Shown here piece by piece: positions 45,193 through 57,254 of a DNA stretch of 64,000 nt. The DNA comes from Datura wrightii (Eukaryota; Streptophyta; Magnoliopsida; Solanales; Solanaceae). Under the pieces are notes generated by a model. That model saw only the letters and a program-made list of their open reading frames with translations, did no database searches and had not been told where the DNA came from. Within the stretch, counting starts at the first letter, position 1; every line of letters starts with the position of its first letter. A program made the position numbers and the translations under genes. Location: the NCBI GenBank assembly GCA_035772735.1, contig JASDFA010000003.1, positions 57,904,501-57,968,500 on the forward strand, given 5' to 3'.

Positions 45193-47390
45193 TGTCATGA
45201 CCTGAGCTAAGACACCGGATCGAGACATGGAACCTAGAACCATAAATGACTCCAATCCAACCTATGAAATGAACATGATAGCTAAAGAACATCATAAAAA
45301 AAGCTGACAACTAAATTCCAAAACAATAGAAGTCTGCCTAACAAAACGTCTAACCAATGGTAACATCATAACATTGAACCCGAAGCTGAAAATACAAGTC
45401 TATTTCTAAAAGCCTCTAACATACTGACGAGCTGATGGGACAACACCCCAACTAGATCACTAGAAGTCTGAACTAAAAATAACATAAGTCAACTAACTGA
45501 AGGTTCTCAAAGGATGAGGACTCACCAACAATAACACTGGGATAAACTCGGGAGGCTGGCTAATGGCGAGACTGATATGAATGTTTGCACCTGTATCATG
45601 AAACGATACAGCATAGAGTATGCAGTTAGTACTTGAAATGTACTGAGTATGCAAGGTAAATAAAATAGGCTGAGTAATAGTAAAAATTGAAAGTACGCAT
45701 ATCATAAATCATAACATCATAAGATTCTGCGAGTAAAGGTTGCATGCTGATATTTGAAAACATGAATAGACATAAGTTGGATCTCATAACTAAATCGAAT
45801 GACCCAAAGCTGAAACTGAGATTTTAAGTAAAATTGATAACCTGATCATTGGGTCAAACCTGTTGTAAACATAATATCATAACTGATAAACATGCATAAC
45901 TGAAATCATGAGGAATAATGGGAGACTCATCATATAACTGAAACTATCACGATAGACCTTACGTGATCCCAACTATTACGCTCAAGTGGGCAGAGCCATC
46001 AAAAGTCTTGTCAGGGCTAAAGCGCTACCATCATATCGATATCTAGCTGAAGGCCCAATCGTGGCAGGGGAAGCTCACAAAGGGGGTCCCATAGTAACTG
46101 GATAATCCTACGTTGGCACGTATTTCTGAGACTCGGGGTTTTCTTGAACACATAGCCTGCCCGGTGCTAGACACTACTCCCAAAAACATACAAGCTGCTC
46201 TTCATCATTTTTCAACAAAGCTGAAACCATCATTTTTCAACCAAGCTGGTAATGAAATAACATGCATAATCTAAAATCTAAATATACGGAGTCCTGGCTC
46301 CAAACATACCATAAGCTAAATAGGGGAGTATAGACTCCAAAACCATATGGTAAGTTGATTTATAAAACAGAGCTGAATCATGAAAACATACTGAAACTAA
46401 ATGGAATTTCCCAAAATCTGAAGATCATGCATACTTGAAATATACTTCACTAATCAAAAAACATAGATTCATATATAGGTAATTAATAAACATAAAGACA
46501 TGCTAGATACTTCATCATACTTGAAATCATCAATCATAGACTAACTTTTCCATGATCTTGCATAATTGAGCATAAATATTTTAAAACTTGAAATCATCAA
46601 TTTGTAATCAATTAGTACATAAAATCTACCCATGAGTCTTAAAACATGCTTTGAAACATAAAGGGAATTGACCGATGAATAAATTATAGAGAATATCATT
46701 TATTTGGGTTAAAACCCCATATGATCATACACTTGAATTAATACTTGAATTCATGAACTTGAAGGGAAATTTGGAGATGAGAGTGAAAGGAAACTCTTAT
46801 TCATGTCCTTACATACTTGGGTAAGCTGAATCTACACCATTCCTTGAAAGCCCAAGAGATTCGGGGAAGAACTTGAAGAATTCTAGGCTTGATCTCCTAT
46901 GAGATCCTCTAAACTTGCATGCATGGGAAGGGAATGGGTTAGAACAGGCTAAACCCTCTTAAATCCCTTCTAATAGACTTAAAATGATGTAGTTAGGCAT
47001 TAGGAGCTTAGGAATTACGAGAGCACCCTTACTAATTTCACAGTAAAATTAACATTGTCAGACCCAACGAGGGACATCACGAGTCGTTAGGAGGAGTGAC
47101 GACTTGTGGTCCTCACCTGTTACCTTCACTAGAATTCCAACCTCCAACTTAACCATCCTTACTACGACCCACTTGACGAGTCATGAAGTGACACCACGAC
47201 ACGTTGCACCATCCGTGAAGACCCCTGACCATGACTCTTCACTGGTCTGGCAACTATCACGAGCCACTCCACAATTCGTTGGATGACCTAACGAATCACC
47301 TAATGAGTCATTCTTTGGCTTGTGCAAATTTCTTCCTGCTTTCTCTGCTCACCTCTTGAGTCTAATCTTAGGGACTTTTAGAGTATTACA
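45193..47390 (-). mobile_element. T5 3' LTR
   Basis: The 2198 bp LTR has plus-strand ends TGTCATGACC...GTATTACA. A decayed ACGAGTCGT array lies at 47060-47310. A decayed pre-PPT hairpin (CATTTGTCCTCAGATG, near 47409-47424) is just outside its upstream edge. Frames inside are shadows. Confidence 0.87.
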
Positions 47391-47649
47391 ATATCTATCC
47401 CTTGGGAACATTTGTCCTCAGATGTTGGGTAAACATATTAGTTAACTGGGGAAAGGAACTGCAATCCCAAATACTGAATATCTGAAGCTAAAAACTGATA
47501 GAGTGACTGACTCAGAAATGGTATACATGACTGAACTAAATTTGTGAATCACACATACATGCACTAACATGAAGGACCTGAGGGACATGTACTAGACATG
47601 AAACTGCAATAGAGTACTAAGGAGGAAACTGATATATCAAGCTGGAAAT

Positions 47650-48587
47650 GAGCCGGAAGGGAAAAATGCAGGTATTTATCCGTCATATCTGCTTCAGCTT
47701 CCTATGTAGCTCCCTCAACAAGCTGATTCCTCTACAAAACCTTTACTGAAGCTATTTCTTTATTTCTCAACTTCCGAACCTGACGATCAAGGATCTTAAC
47801 TGGAATTTTCTCATAGCTAAGTTTATACTTCACACTACGCTCTCCACGAGAACAACCAAAGTCGGATCACCAATGCACTTCTTTAACAATGATACATGGA
47901 AAACCAGATGTACCGAAGCAAACTCCGCTGGTAGCTCTAACTCATAGGCCACTTTCCCAACAAGTCCCACAATCTGGTAGGGACCAATATATTGTGGACT
48001 AAACTCCCTTTGTTTCTAAACCTCATCACCCCTTTCATGGGAGATATCTTCAAGAACATCCAATCATCAACTTCAAACTCAAGCTCTCTCCGCCTAACAT
48101 CGACATACAACTATTGACAACTCTGAGTTGTTTTCATCCTTTCTCTTAAAAGTTAAACTTTCTCCATAGCCTCATGAACTGAATCTAGCCCTATCAATGT
48201 AGCTTCACCTACCTCAAACCAACCAATGGGCGATCTACATCTCCTCCCATAAAGAGCCTCAAACAGAGCCATCTGAAGACTGGAGTTGTTATTATTGTTA
48301 TAAGCAAATTCAATAAAAGGTAAATGATCATCCCAGCTACCTTTAAAATCAATCACACATGCGCTCAATATATCCTCAAGAGGCTGAATGGTATCTGCTT
48401 AGCTTGACCATCCATCTGCGACTGAAAAGTTATGCTAAGCTTTACCTGAGTACCAAGTCCCTTCTAAAACGACTTCGAAAATTGCGAGGTAAACTAAGTA
48501 CCTCTATCTTATATGATGGACAACGGAACTCTATGCAACCGAACTCACTCCTGAATGTATAATTTAGCATAATCCTCCTTAGAGTCG
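47650..48587 (-). pseudogene. T5 pol: integrase C-terminal half and chromodomain
   Basis: The clear block is VIDFKGSWDDHLPFIEFAYN, then MALFEALYGRRCRSPIGWFE (48153-48368). A degenerate chromodomain lies near 47660-47840. The sequence is cut at 48587 by T6, where AGTCG is the left target duplication. Upstream stops are visible, so no product is expected. Confidence 0.86.
48583..48587 (+). other. T6 target duplication, left (AGTCG)
   Basis: AGTCG precedes the T6 LTR at 48588; AGTCA follows it at 57255-57259. The single G-to-A difference is in a CpG. Confidence 0.85.
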
Positions 48588-49347
48588 TGTTATACCCCGA
48601 AAGCCCAAAGATTATACCCGGGAGTTGAAACGGAGAATACAAAATTTTCTACACTAGGCCACAAACGAGTTGTCCTATGACCCGTCAGGTTGACCGCGAG
48701 TCATTAGGTGACTCGTGGTGAGGAGTGTTGTCTTGCTTGGGATTTTTCAATTGGACTGACCACGAGTGTGACCACGAGTCATGGTCAACCTCACGAGTCA
48801 TCAGGTCACCCGTGGTCAAGGGAAATTGGAAGGTGAAGGAGGAGTTGGCAGTGTACCTTACGATTGGACCCCACTAGTCATTTGTGATATGGTTTGACCC
48901 AAGGCTCCTCATGTATGATTCAGATTTATATATATACATGATTATTCAGCTTTGTCAATAGACGACGGTCAGCTTCGTTGAAAAATGACGGAGAGCATAT
49001 GCATGTTTCTAAGAGTAGTGTCTAGCTCCGAGTAGGCTAAGGGTAAGTCAACCCTACGCCTCAAAACTACGCGCCAACATAGGTATGATCAGATTATTTA
49101 TGGGACCACCTATGTGAGCTTTCCCCTGCCCCAAGGGGCCTTGAGCTTGATATTGATATCATGGTAGAGTCCTTAGCCCTAGCAAGGCTTTGGATGGCTC
49201 TGCCCACTTGAGTGTGATAATCGGGACAATGTAAGCTCTATCGTGGTAATGTTGGTTATATGACGAGTCTCCTATTGGTCCTCATGATTTCAGTTATGCA
49301 TGTTATCATTCATGATATATATATATATATGTATATATCTATAAATA

Positions 49348-49378
<31 letters not shown>

Positions 49379-50032
49379 GTTATAAAGAAGGTTTCATCCA
49401 ATGTATAATTAAAATATTTCAGCTTTGGATCATTCAATTCAGTTATGAATGTTCACTTATGTTCATATCATGATTTCAGAAAGTAGCATGCAAGCCTTAC
49501 TCTCAGATTCTTGTCTTGATTATGTTTTATATTATGCATGTTTTAAATTATTTTACTTATTTAAGTGGTTTTAATTATCTTGAATACTCGGTACATTCCA
49601 CGTACTGACTGCATACTCTATGGTGTATCATTTCATGATACAGGCTCTAATCTTCAGACTCAGCCTCATCACTAGCCAGCTTCCAAAGTTAGCATTCAAT
49701 CTCTATTGGTGAGTCCTCATCGGTCGATGGCCCCTCTTCTATTCAGTTATGTTTATGTATTTTTAGTTTCAGATTTACAGAATTAATTGGGGTCTTGTCC
49801 CATAAACTCATCAAATGTAGAGGCTTTTCAGACAATAGATTGTATTCAACTTCAGATTTGGGTTGTATATTCAAATTTTTATGTTATGTTCAAATTTCTG
49901 CCATGGTTTTTATGTTAAGTCTTCTTCTATACTTGATTGAGTTAGATGTATGTTTATGCCATGGGTCGACTTGGAGTCTCTCAGGGCTCCTTGTCCCGTG
50001 TCTCGATCTAGGCCTATGTTCAGATCGTGACA
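48588..50032 (+). mobile_element. T6 5' LTR with internal deletion
   Basis: It runs from TGTTATACCCC to GATCGTGACA, but is only 1445 bp against 2331 bp for its partner. Alignment jumps from 48888 to the equivalent of 56133, so a segment of about 945 bp (equivalent to 55188-56132), including most of the palindrome array, is gone. An AT-rich microsatellite is at 49317-49380. Confidence 0.9.
49317..49380 (+). repeat. AT microsatellite in T6 5' LTR
   Basis: About 64 bases of mostly (AT)n with a few G and C interruptions. The matching place in the 3' LTR (about 56568-56591) is much shorter, so the tract changed length after insertion. Confidence 0.9.
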
Positions 50033-50036
50033 AACT

Positions 50037-50049
50037 TGATATTACAGCA
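50037..50049 (+). other. T6 primer-binding site, decayed
   Basis: TGATATTACAGCA occupies the tRNA-Met PBS position and differs from TGGTATCAGAGCA at three bases. Confidence 0.75.
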
Positions 50050-50240
50050 ATAGGTTTGAAGAGTCCTAGGATGTCTGAAAACTGCATTGAGTAGAGTCTT
50101 TTTTGTGGGTGTGAAACGCTCACACTTATGACGAGGAGAATACAAGACATTTAGGAAATGTTCCCTTCTTTCATTATCTATGTCGTGCAGTGAAATGTCT
50201 CTCTATCCTTCTAACTCATGCTATTCGCGATTGTAGAATC

Positions 50241-51130
50241 ATGTATCCCCATAGAGTTAATGACGGAAGAGATGGAAATGGAAATGGCCACGAGGATGGC
50301 AATAGGGACAGGCACAAGAAAGCCCCACTAGCCCATGAGCATCATGCACCGGAGCCAGTTGCCCACGCTAAATTCAAGGTAGCCATTCAGACTCCAGCAC
50401 AAGCCTTGACCGCTCAAGTAAATAGCAGGCAGTAGTGCATGTCCCGCAGAATGGGAATGCAGCGGCAGCACAAGTCAGAGACTTTCTAAGGATGAAACCA
50501 CCAGAGTTTCTTGGGTCAAAGGTGGACGAGGAGACACATGAGTTTATTGAAGAGATTCTAAAGATTACCCAGATCATGGGGGTGAATGGAGAAGAGTGTG
50601 CTGATTACCCAGGTCACTCGTCTATCAAAGTACGGCCCAAAGTTAGTGGTTGATCCAAGGGCGTGAGTGAGCAGGTTTGTTCATGGGGTGGCGGACTATC
50701 TAGACAAGGATTACAGAACTGCCATGCCCCATCAGGATATGGATTTCCCTCGGGTAGTTTTGTACACCCAACAGATGGAGGTAGGGAATCTGAGGGAGAG
50801 AGAGACCAAGTGAGCCAGGACCGATAGCTATAGGTTCTCTCAGCTGAGGCTAGGTGGTGGGCACCGATAGTAGTCCCACCAGAGATCTTCAGCCCTAGCA
50901 TCTTCAGCGATGAGTGTGCCATCTAGAACTAGGCATGACAAGAGAGGACGAGCATCAGGCTCTAGGGGTCAAAGCAGCAGGCCCGCAAATTTTGTATTCC
51001 AGTTTGCGACAGGTGTGGTCGGAGGCACACAAGTCAGTGTTTGGCGGGTATAGGTGTTTGCTTCATGTGTGCAAAGCTCGGGCACATGCTCAGAGATTTC
51101 CCAGCAGCTAGACAGGGCCATGATAGGCGC
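50241..51130 (+). pseudogene. T6 gag
   Basis: Gag starts MYPHRVNDGRDGNGNGHED. A frameshift near 50430 leads to AAAAQVRDFLRMKPPEFLGS and EILKITQIMGVNGEECAD. Then about 200 bp of capsid sequence is missing compared with T3 (near 50605). Two zinc knuckles lie at about 51000-51100: CDRCGRRHTSQC and CFMCAKLGHMLRDF, the latter lacking its final Cys. Stops precede the protease. Gag would form particles and bind element RNA; this copy cannot. Confidence 0.87.
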
Positions 51131-51280
51131 TGAGGCGCAGTTTCCAATTCAGCAACTCCATTAGCCCCCCCATCTCAGCAGGGAGCATCTACTAGTACAG
51201 GTGGCAGTCAACTCCATAACAAATTCTATGCCTTAGCATTTCTCTAGGAGTAGGACGTCTCCTCGGATGTAGTCACTAGT

Positions 51281-51700
51281 ATGTTACAAGTTTTCCATCT
51301 TGACATATATGCTTTGTTAGATCTAGGGGCTACCTTGTCTTTTCTGACACCTTATGTGGCTAGTAGTTTTGGAGTCAGTCCCAAAATCTTGTCAGAACCC
51401 TTCTCAGTCTCTACTCCAATAGGTGATTCAATTGTGGCTAGATGGGTGTATAGAAGTTGCCCAGTCACAGTCCTTCAGAAAGTCACCTCAGCAGATCTAG
51501 TAGAGTTAGCCATGACCAATTTTGATGTTATCCTCGCATGGAATGGCTATTTGTATGTTACGCCTATGTTAATTGTAGAACTCGGGCAGTAGAGTTCAGC
51601 TTTTCAGGTGAGCTAGTCATAGAATGGAAGAGCAGTTCAACTGTGACTGTAGGTCGTTTCATTTCCTAACTTAAGGCCAGCAAGACGATATCCAAAGGTT
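51281..51700 (+). pseudogene. T6 pol: protease
   Basis: The active-site region reads ALLDLGATLSFLTPYVASSF, followed by SVSTPIGDSIVARWVYRSCP and LVELAMTNFDVILAWNGYLY. The second position of the usual DPG or DTG triad is Leu here. A frameshift between 51592 and about 51660 separates it from RT. Similarity to T3 (28755-28988) is close over the full domain. Confidence 0.86.
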
Positions 51701-51732
51701 GTGTATACAATCTATTTAGGGTTAAGGATGCT

Positions 51733-52515
51733 TTGTCTAAGACCCCGACTATCCCGTCTGTCCCAGTAGTATGTGAGTGTCCAGAAGTCTTCCTAGATGA
51801 TCTATTAGGAATCCCTCCCGAGCAGGAGATTGATTTTGGTATTGACCTTCTTCCCTATACACAGTTCATATTTATTCCTCCTTACAGAATGTCTCCAGTT
51901 GAGCTAAAGGAGTTGAAGGAGAAGTTGAAGGACCTTTTAGATAAGGGATTCATCAGACTGAGCAAATCCCCGTGGGGTACACCAGTTCTCTTTGTCCGAA
52001 AGAAAGATGGTTCTCTTCATATGTGTATCAATTATCGGCAGTAGAACAAGGTCACCACCAAGAAAAGGTACCCTCTACCTAGGATTGATTATTTGTTTGA
52101 CCAACTTCAGGGTGCCAAGTGCTTTTCGAAGGTAGATCTTAGATCCGGATACCATCAGCTTAGCGTTCGGGAGAGTGATATCCCCAAGACAGCCTTCAGG
52201 ATGCGGTATGGTCATTATGAGTTTGTAGTTATGTCTTTTGGACTAACGAATGCTCCTCTAGCTTTTTTGGACTTGATGAACAGGTTGTTTAAGCCATACT
52301 TGGGTATGGTCGTGATTATGCTTATTGATGATATCCTAATATACTCATGGAGCAAGGGGGAGCATGCCGCTCATTTGAGGGTGGTGCTACAAACTCTCAA
52401 GGATTGTTAACTATATGCTAAATTCACCAAGTGCGAGTTTTGGTTTAACTCAATGGCATTTTTGGGACATGTGGTGTCAAGTGAGCGCATAAAGGTGGAC
52501 TCTTAGAAAGTAGAT
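51733..52515 (+). pseudogene. T6 pol: reverse transcriptase
   Basis: The domain runs from VELKELKEKLKDLLDKGFIR through SPWGTPVLFVRKKDG, LFDQLQGAKCFSKVDLRSGY, FVVMSFGLTNAP and the catalytic LIDDILIYS, then FLGHVVSSERIKVDS. The catalytic Asp pair is intact, unlike T1 and T3. In-frame stops occur at 52042-52044 (TAG), 52408-52410 (TAA) and 52504-52506 (TAG); there is no frameshift. The TAA codon is shared with T3. Inactive as it stands. Confidence 0.92.
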
Positions 52516-53345
52516 GTGGTGAAGAATTGGCCTAGATCGGTGAATCTTTCAAACATCAGGAGTTTCTTGGGCTTAGTTTGTTACTATCAAAGGTTTGTTG
52601 AGGGATTTTCATCTATTGCAGCGCCATTGACCAAAATGACCCAAAAAAAAGTGAAGTTCCAATGGATGGAGGCTTGTAAGAAGAGCTTTCAGGAGTTGAA
52701 GACTCGACTTACCTCAGCATTGGTGTTCACACTACCCAAGGGTACCGATGGGTTTGTGGTGTATTGCGATGCTTTTAGAATTGGCCTTGGTTGTGTATTG
52801 ATGCAGCATGGTAAAGTTACATCATACGCTTCCAGACAGCTGAAGGTTCATGAAAGGAATTACTGGACCCATGATCTTAAGTTGACAGCGGTGGTATTTT
52901 CCTTGAAGATATGGAGACACTAGTTGTACGGGGTCCATGTAGATGTGTTTACAGACCACAAAAGCCTACAATATTTGTTTACATAGAAAGATGTAAATCT
53001 ACGCCAAAGTATGTGGTTAGAGCTACTCAAAGATTATGATATGAGTGTCCTTTACCATCCCAGAAAGGCCAATGTAGTAGCAGACACACTTAGTAGACTC
53101 TTTATAGAGAGTGTATCCCATGTGGATGAGGGGAGGAAGGAGCTGGTGAAGGATGTACATCAGCTTGCAAGGTTGGGAGTCCATTTGGTGGACTCGACCG
53201 ATGGCGGTGATATAGTCCAGAACGGATCAGAATCATCCTTGGTGACTGATGTGAAATCTAGACAAGTCGAGGACCCCATTTTGATAATGTTAAAGGAAGT
53301 CATCCATAATTAGAAGGTAGAGGTCTTCTCCAAAGGGGGAGATGG
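52516..53345 (+). pseudogene. T6 pol: RNase H
   Basis: It reads NIRSFLGLVCYYQRFVEGFS, TDGFVVYCDAFRIGLGCVL and ASRQLKVHERNYWTHDLKLT, then VDVFTDHKSLQYLFT and LLKDYDMSVLYHP. This is the RNase H fold with Asp/Glu positions mostly kept, although the ELAAV region has become KLTAV. Stops are at 52921-52923, 52984-52986 (the codon also stopped in T1 and T3) and 53311-53313. It is in the same frame as RT. Confidence 0.92.
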
Positions 53346-54344
53346 TGTGCTTCGATACCAGGGTCACTTATGTGCCCTGAATATTGATGACTTGAGAAAT
53401 TGGATGTTGCATGAGGCTTATGATTTTAGGTATTTGATACATCCATGTGCCACCAAGATGTATCATGACCTACGGGAAGTCTATTGGTGGAATGGCATGA
53501 AGGACATCGCAGAATTTGTAGCTAAGTGTCAAAACTATCAGCAAGTGAAGGTTGAGCACCAAAGACCAGGAGGTGCGCTTTAGGATATCAGTATCCCCAC
53601 TTGGAAGTGGGACAAAATCAACATGGACTTCATCACAGGATTGCCTCGCACTCGTCGGCAGTATGACTCCATTTGGGTGGTCATGGACAGGTTGACCAAA
53701 GTAGTTCATTTTCTACCTGTCAAAACCACTGATTTCGCAGAGGATTATGCCCAACTATACGTCCAAGAGATCGTTTGGTTGCATGGAGTGCCCTTGTCCA
53801 TCATATCAGATAGAAGTACACAGTTTAGCTCTCAGTTTTAGAGATTGTTTCAAAAGGGACTTGGTACTTAGGTCAAGCTCAGTACAGCATTTCACCCATA
53901 GACGGATGGTCAAGCAGAGCGGACAATTCAAACTCTCGAGGATATGTTGAGAGCATGTGTGATTGACTTCAAGGGTATTTGGGAGGACCATTTTCCTTTT
54001 ATTAAGTTTGAGTATAATAACAACTACCATTCCAGCATTCATTGGCTTTGTTTGAGGCTCTTTATGGGTGGAGGTGTAGATCGCCTGTTGGTTGGTTTGA
54101 AGTCGGTGAAGCTGCGATGATAGGACCAAATTTAGTCCATGAGGCCATGAAGAAGGTTCAGCTCATACGGGATAGGTTGAAAACAGCTCAAATTCTCCAA
54201 AAGTCCTATGCTGATGTGAGAAGGTGAGAACTTGAGTTCAAAGTGGATGATTGGGTGTTTATGAAGGTGTCTCCCATGAAGGGAGTGATAAGGTTTGGAA
54301 AGAAAGGATAACTTAGCCCTCATTATGTTGGCCCTTACCGGATT
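53346..54344 (+). pseudogene. T6 pol: integrase with GPY/F module
   Basis: The zinc module reads HEAYDFRYLIHPCATKMYHD to VAKCQNYQQVKVEH, with the second Cys changed to Tyr. Core motifs are MDFITGLPRT, IISDRSTQF and AERTIQTLEDML. A frameshift near 54035 leads to MALFEALYGWRCRSPVGWFE, and the GPY/F module LSPHYVGPYRIVKRIGK is near 54318-54368. Stops at 53581-53583 and 53839-53841, and HP-stop-TDGQ, disable it. Integrase would insert the DNA copy into chromatin. Confidence 0.9.
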
Positions 54345-54670
54345 GTGAAGCGGATTGGCAAGGTGGCATATAAATTGGAGTTGCCCTCAGAATCAGATTT
54401 TGTTCATCCTATTTTTCAGTTATCGCTCTTAAAGAAGTGTTTTGGGGATCCAACTCTAGTTTTTCCAATGGAGAGTGTAGGTGTGAAAGACAACCTTAGT
54501 TATGAGGAAGTTTCGGTGGAAATACTGGATCGTCAGGTTCGAAGGCTAAAGAACAAGGAAGTATCTTCAGTTAAAGTTTTATGGAGGAATCATCATGTTG
54601 AGGGAGCTACATGGGAAGCCGAAGTATATATAATGGCTAGATACCCACATTTATTCCTTTCCAGCTCAGT
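54345..54670 (+). pseudogene. T6 pol C-terminus: chromodomain
   Basis: An uninterrupted frame reads VAYKLELPSESDFVHPIFQL, then VSVEILDRQVRRLKNKEVSS and VKVLWRNHHVEGATWEAEVY, ending ARYPHLF. This is the chromovirus chromodomain (about 54490-54660), which binds modified histones and guides integration. It is the best preserved domain in the window. The open frame runs on to 54944 through non-coding sequence and PPT, so the true protein end is unclear; similarity ends near 54670. Confidence 0.88.
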
Positions 54671-54890
54671 TCCAGCTGGAGGTATCAATTTCTACCCTAA
54701 AACTCTGTTCAATTTCATGTTCAGTTCATGTTCCCTAGTTTCTTTCACGTATATGGATGTATGTATGATTCATGAATTCAGTTCAGTCATGTGGTTTAAA
54801 TTTGAGTTAGTCATTCCGTCGGTTTTCAGCTTTTATGATCAGTATTTGAATCTGATGATTGCATTTCTGCTTTTCTGTGTGATTTTCAAT

Positions 54891-54923
54891 ATTCGAGGAC
54901 GAATGTTCCCAATGGGGAGATAT
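54891..54923 (+). other. T6 pre-PPT stem-loop and PPT
   Basis: ATTCG-AGGA-CGAAT (54891-54904) forms a perfect stem. The PPT AATGGGGAGATAT (54911-54923) follows and abuts the LTR at 54924. Confidence 0.8.
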
Positions 54924-57254
54924 TGTTATACCCCAAAAATCTAAAGATTAGACCGGGGAGTTGGAACGAAGAAAATAATATTTTCTACACCAGGTCACAG
55001 GACGACAGGTTGACCACGAGTCATTAGGTGACTCATGGTGAGGAGTGTTGGCTTTCCTGGGATTTTTTAATTTGGGGTGACCACGAGTCGTGGTCAACCC
55101 CACGAGTTGTTAAGTCACCCATGGTCAAGGGCAATTGGAAGGTGAAGGAGGAGTTGGCAGTGTACCTCATGATTGGACCCCACGAGTCGTGGTCAGGCAC
55201 CACGATTCGTTGGGTGAGTCATGGTCAGCATTTGGTGAATGATTTGAGGAGTTGGGCAGTGGAGGTAATAGGTGGGGACCACGAGCCGTGGCCACCAATG
55301 ACAATTTGTTAGGTCCCTCATGGGGAACCTTTGAGGAAAAGTGGTAGTGGACTTCACGATAGCAAATGGCGATTCGTTTCCCCTGGTAACGACTCGTCCA
55401 GTCCCTCGTAGGGACTGGAAGTCAGTTATTTTCTACGAATTTACTAAGGGAGTATCCATAATTTCTATGATCCTTATAACTAAACTACATTGTTTAAAGC
55501 TATCAATAATGAGTTTTATGAGCGGTAAGTTCATTCTAGGCTATTCATATTCATGCATGCAAGAGTAATGGTCTAGAGAGGTGATCAAACTCAATTTCCT
55601 TCATGTTTTCTTCAATTCTTCCTTGGGCAATCAAAGAAATTATAGAATTAGATTCTCTCAGGTATGTAAGGTTATGAATAGGTGAATTTATTCACACCCA
55701 TGCCCAATCCCTCTCCAATAAATGACAATCCATATGTTGATCCTATGGGGTTTTAACCCAATGCGTGAATCTCCTAAGTTTCTACCATGGTTATGATCTA
55801 AGCATGTTTCTATTATTGAATTATGATTTATGGGCAAGTTTTACATTGTTTTCAATTATAATTATATTTTCAAGCTTTATAAATTAATAATCCCATCCAT
55901 GAGAAGTTCATGAAAGTTGAGATCTATGATGAATGTTCAAGTATGATGAGATATTAATGACGAAAAGCATGTTTTCAATCTACCCACGTCTATGATCATG
56001 TTTTCAAGTGAATCAAGTATTTTCAAGCATGTTTAAGTATTGGGAAAACCCATATGTTCAAGTATAATTTACAATTTCATGTCAATTAGCTTACCACATG
56101 CTTTTGGAGTCAAGACTCCCAATTATGTGCAGTTTGTGATATGGTTTGAGCCAAGGCTCCTCATGTATGATTCAGATTTATATATCTGCATGATTATTCA
56201 GCTTCATCAATAGACGATGGTCAGCTTCATTGAAAAACGATGAAGAGCATATGCATGTTTTTAGGAGTAGTGTCTAGCACCGAGTAGGTTAAGGGTCAGT
56301 CAACCCTACGCCTCAGAACTACACGCCAACGTAGGTATGATCAAATTATTTTGGGGACCTCCTATATGAGCTTTCCCCTGGACCAAGGGGCCTTGGGCTA
56401 GATATCGATATCATCATAGCATCCTTAGCCCTGGCAAGGCTTTAGACGGCTCTGCCCACTTGAGTGTGATAGTCGGGACCACATAAGCTCTATCGTGGTA
56501 ATGTTAGTTATATGACGAGTCTTCCATTGTTCCTCATGATATCAGTTATGCATGTTATCATTCATGATATGTCTATATATATATATATATATTCTAAAGT
56601 AGGTTTGACCCAATGTATAGTTTTACTTATGATTATCAGATTTCATCTTTGGGTCATTCGATTCAGTTATGATGTTAAGTTATGTTCATATCATGATTTT
56701 AGAAAATAGCATGCTAGCCCTACTCTCAGATTCTTATCTTGATTATGTTTTATATTATGCATGTTTTAAATGATTTTACTTATTTAAGCGGTTTTACTTA
56801 TCTTGCATACTCGGTACATTCCACGTACTGACCGCATACTGTATGTTGTATCATTTCATGATACAGGATCGATCTTTAGACTCATCCTCATCACTAGCCA
56901 GTTTCCAGAGTTAGCATTCAGTCTCTATTGGTGAGTCCTAATTGGTCGAGGGCCCCTCTTCTATTCAGTTATGTTTACGTATTTTCAGTTTCAGATTTAG
57001 AGAGTTAGTTGGGGTCTTGTCCCATCAACTTATCAAATGTAGAGGCTTTTCAAACGATAGATTGTATTCAGCTTCAGATTTGGGTTGTATATTGAGATTG
57101 TTATGTTATGTTCGAATTTTCAGCATGGTTATTATGTTAAGTCTTCCGCTTTACTTGATTGAGTTAGATGTATGTTCATGCCATGGGTCGACTTGGAGTC
57201 TCTCGGGGCTTCTTGTCCCATGTATCGATCCGGGCCCATGTTTGGGTCATGAAA
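54924..57254 (+). mobile_element. T6 3' LTR
   Basis: A full-length LTR of 2331 bp, from TGTTATACCCC to a decayed end (ATGAAA for GTGACA), followed by AGTCA. Frames at 55028-55568 and 56942-57283 are shadows of LTR palindromes and of sequence shared with other T LTRs. Confidence 0.92.
55010..55410 (+). repeat. ACGAGTCGT-core palindrome array in T6 3' LTR
   Basis: The best unit GACCACGAGTCGTGGTC is at 55079-55095. Others lie near 55180, 55200, 55280 and 55390. Most of the array is deleted from the 5' LTR. Confidence 0.75.

Larger units (their letters stand above)
48588..57254 (+). mobile_element. T6: most complete Tekay-like element in the window
   Basis: T6 has both LTRs, PBS, gag, protease, RT, RNase H, integrase, GPY/F module, chromodomain and PPT in 8667 bp. 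From about 51730 to 54020, pol is in one frame broken only by stops. One frameshift near 54035 separates the integrase end and chromodomain. The 5' LTR has a ~945 bp internal deletion. Confidence 0.93.

Noticed and set aside
54671..54944. Continuation of the T6 chromodomain frame as a longer protein
   Set aside because: Similarity stops near 54670, and the frame runs through the pre-PPT hairpin and PPT into the LTR, so it is open by chance.
55028..55568. Frames rich in HESW-type repeats
   Set aside because: They are translations of the ACGAGTCGT palindrome array in the T6 LTR.
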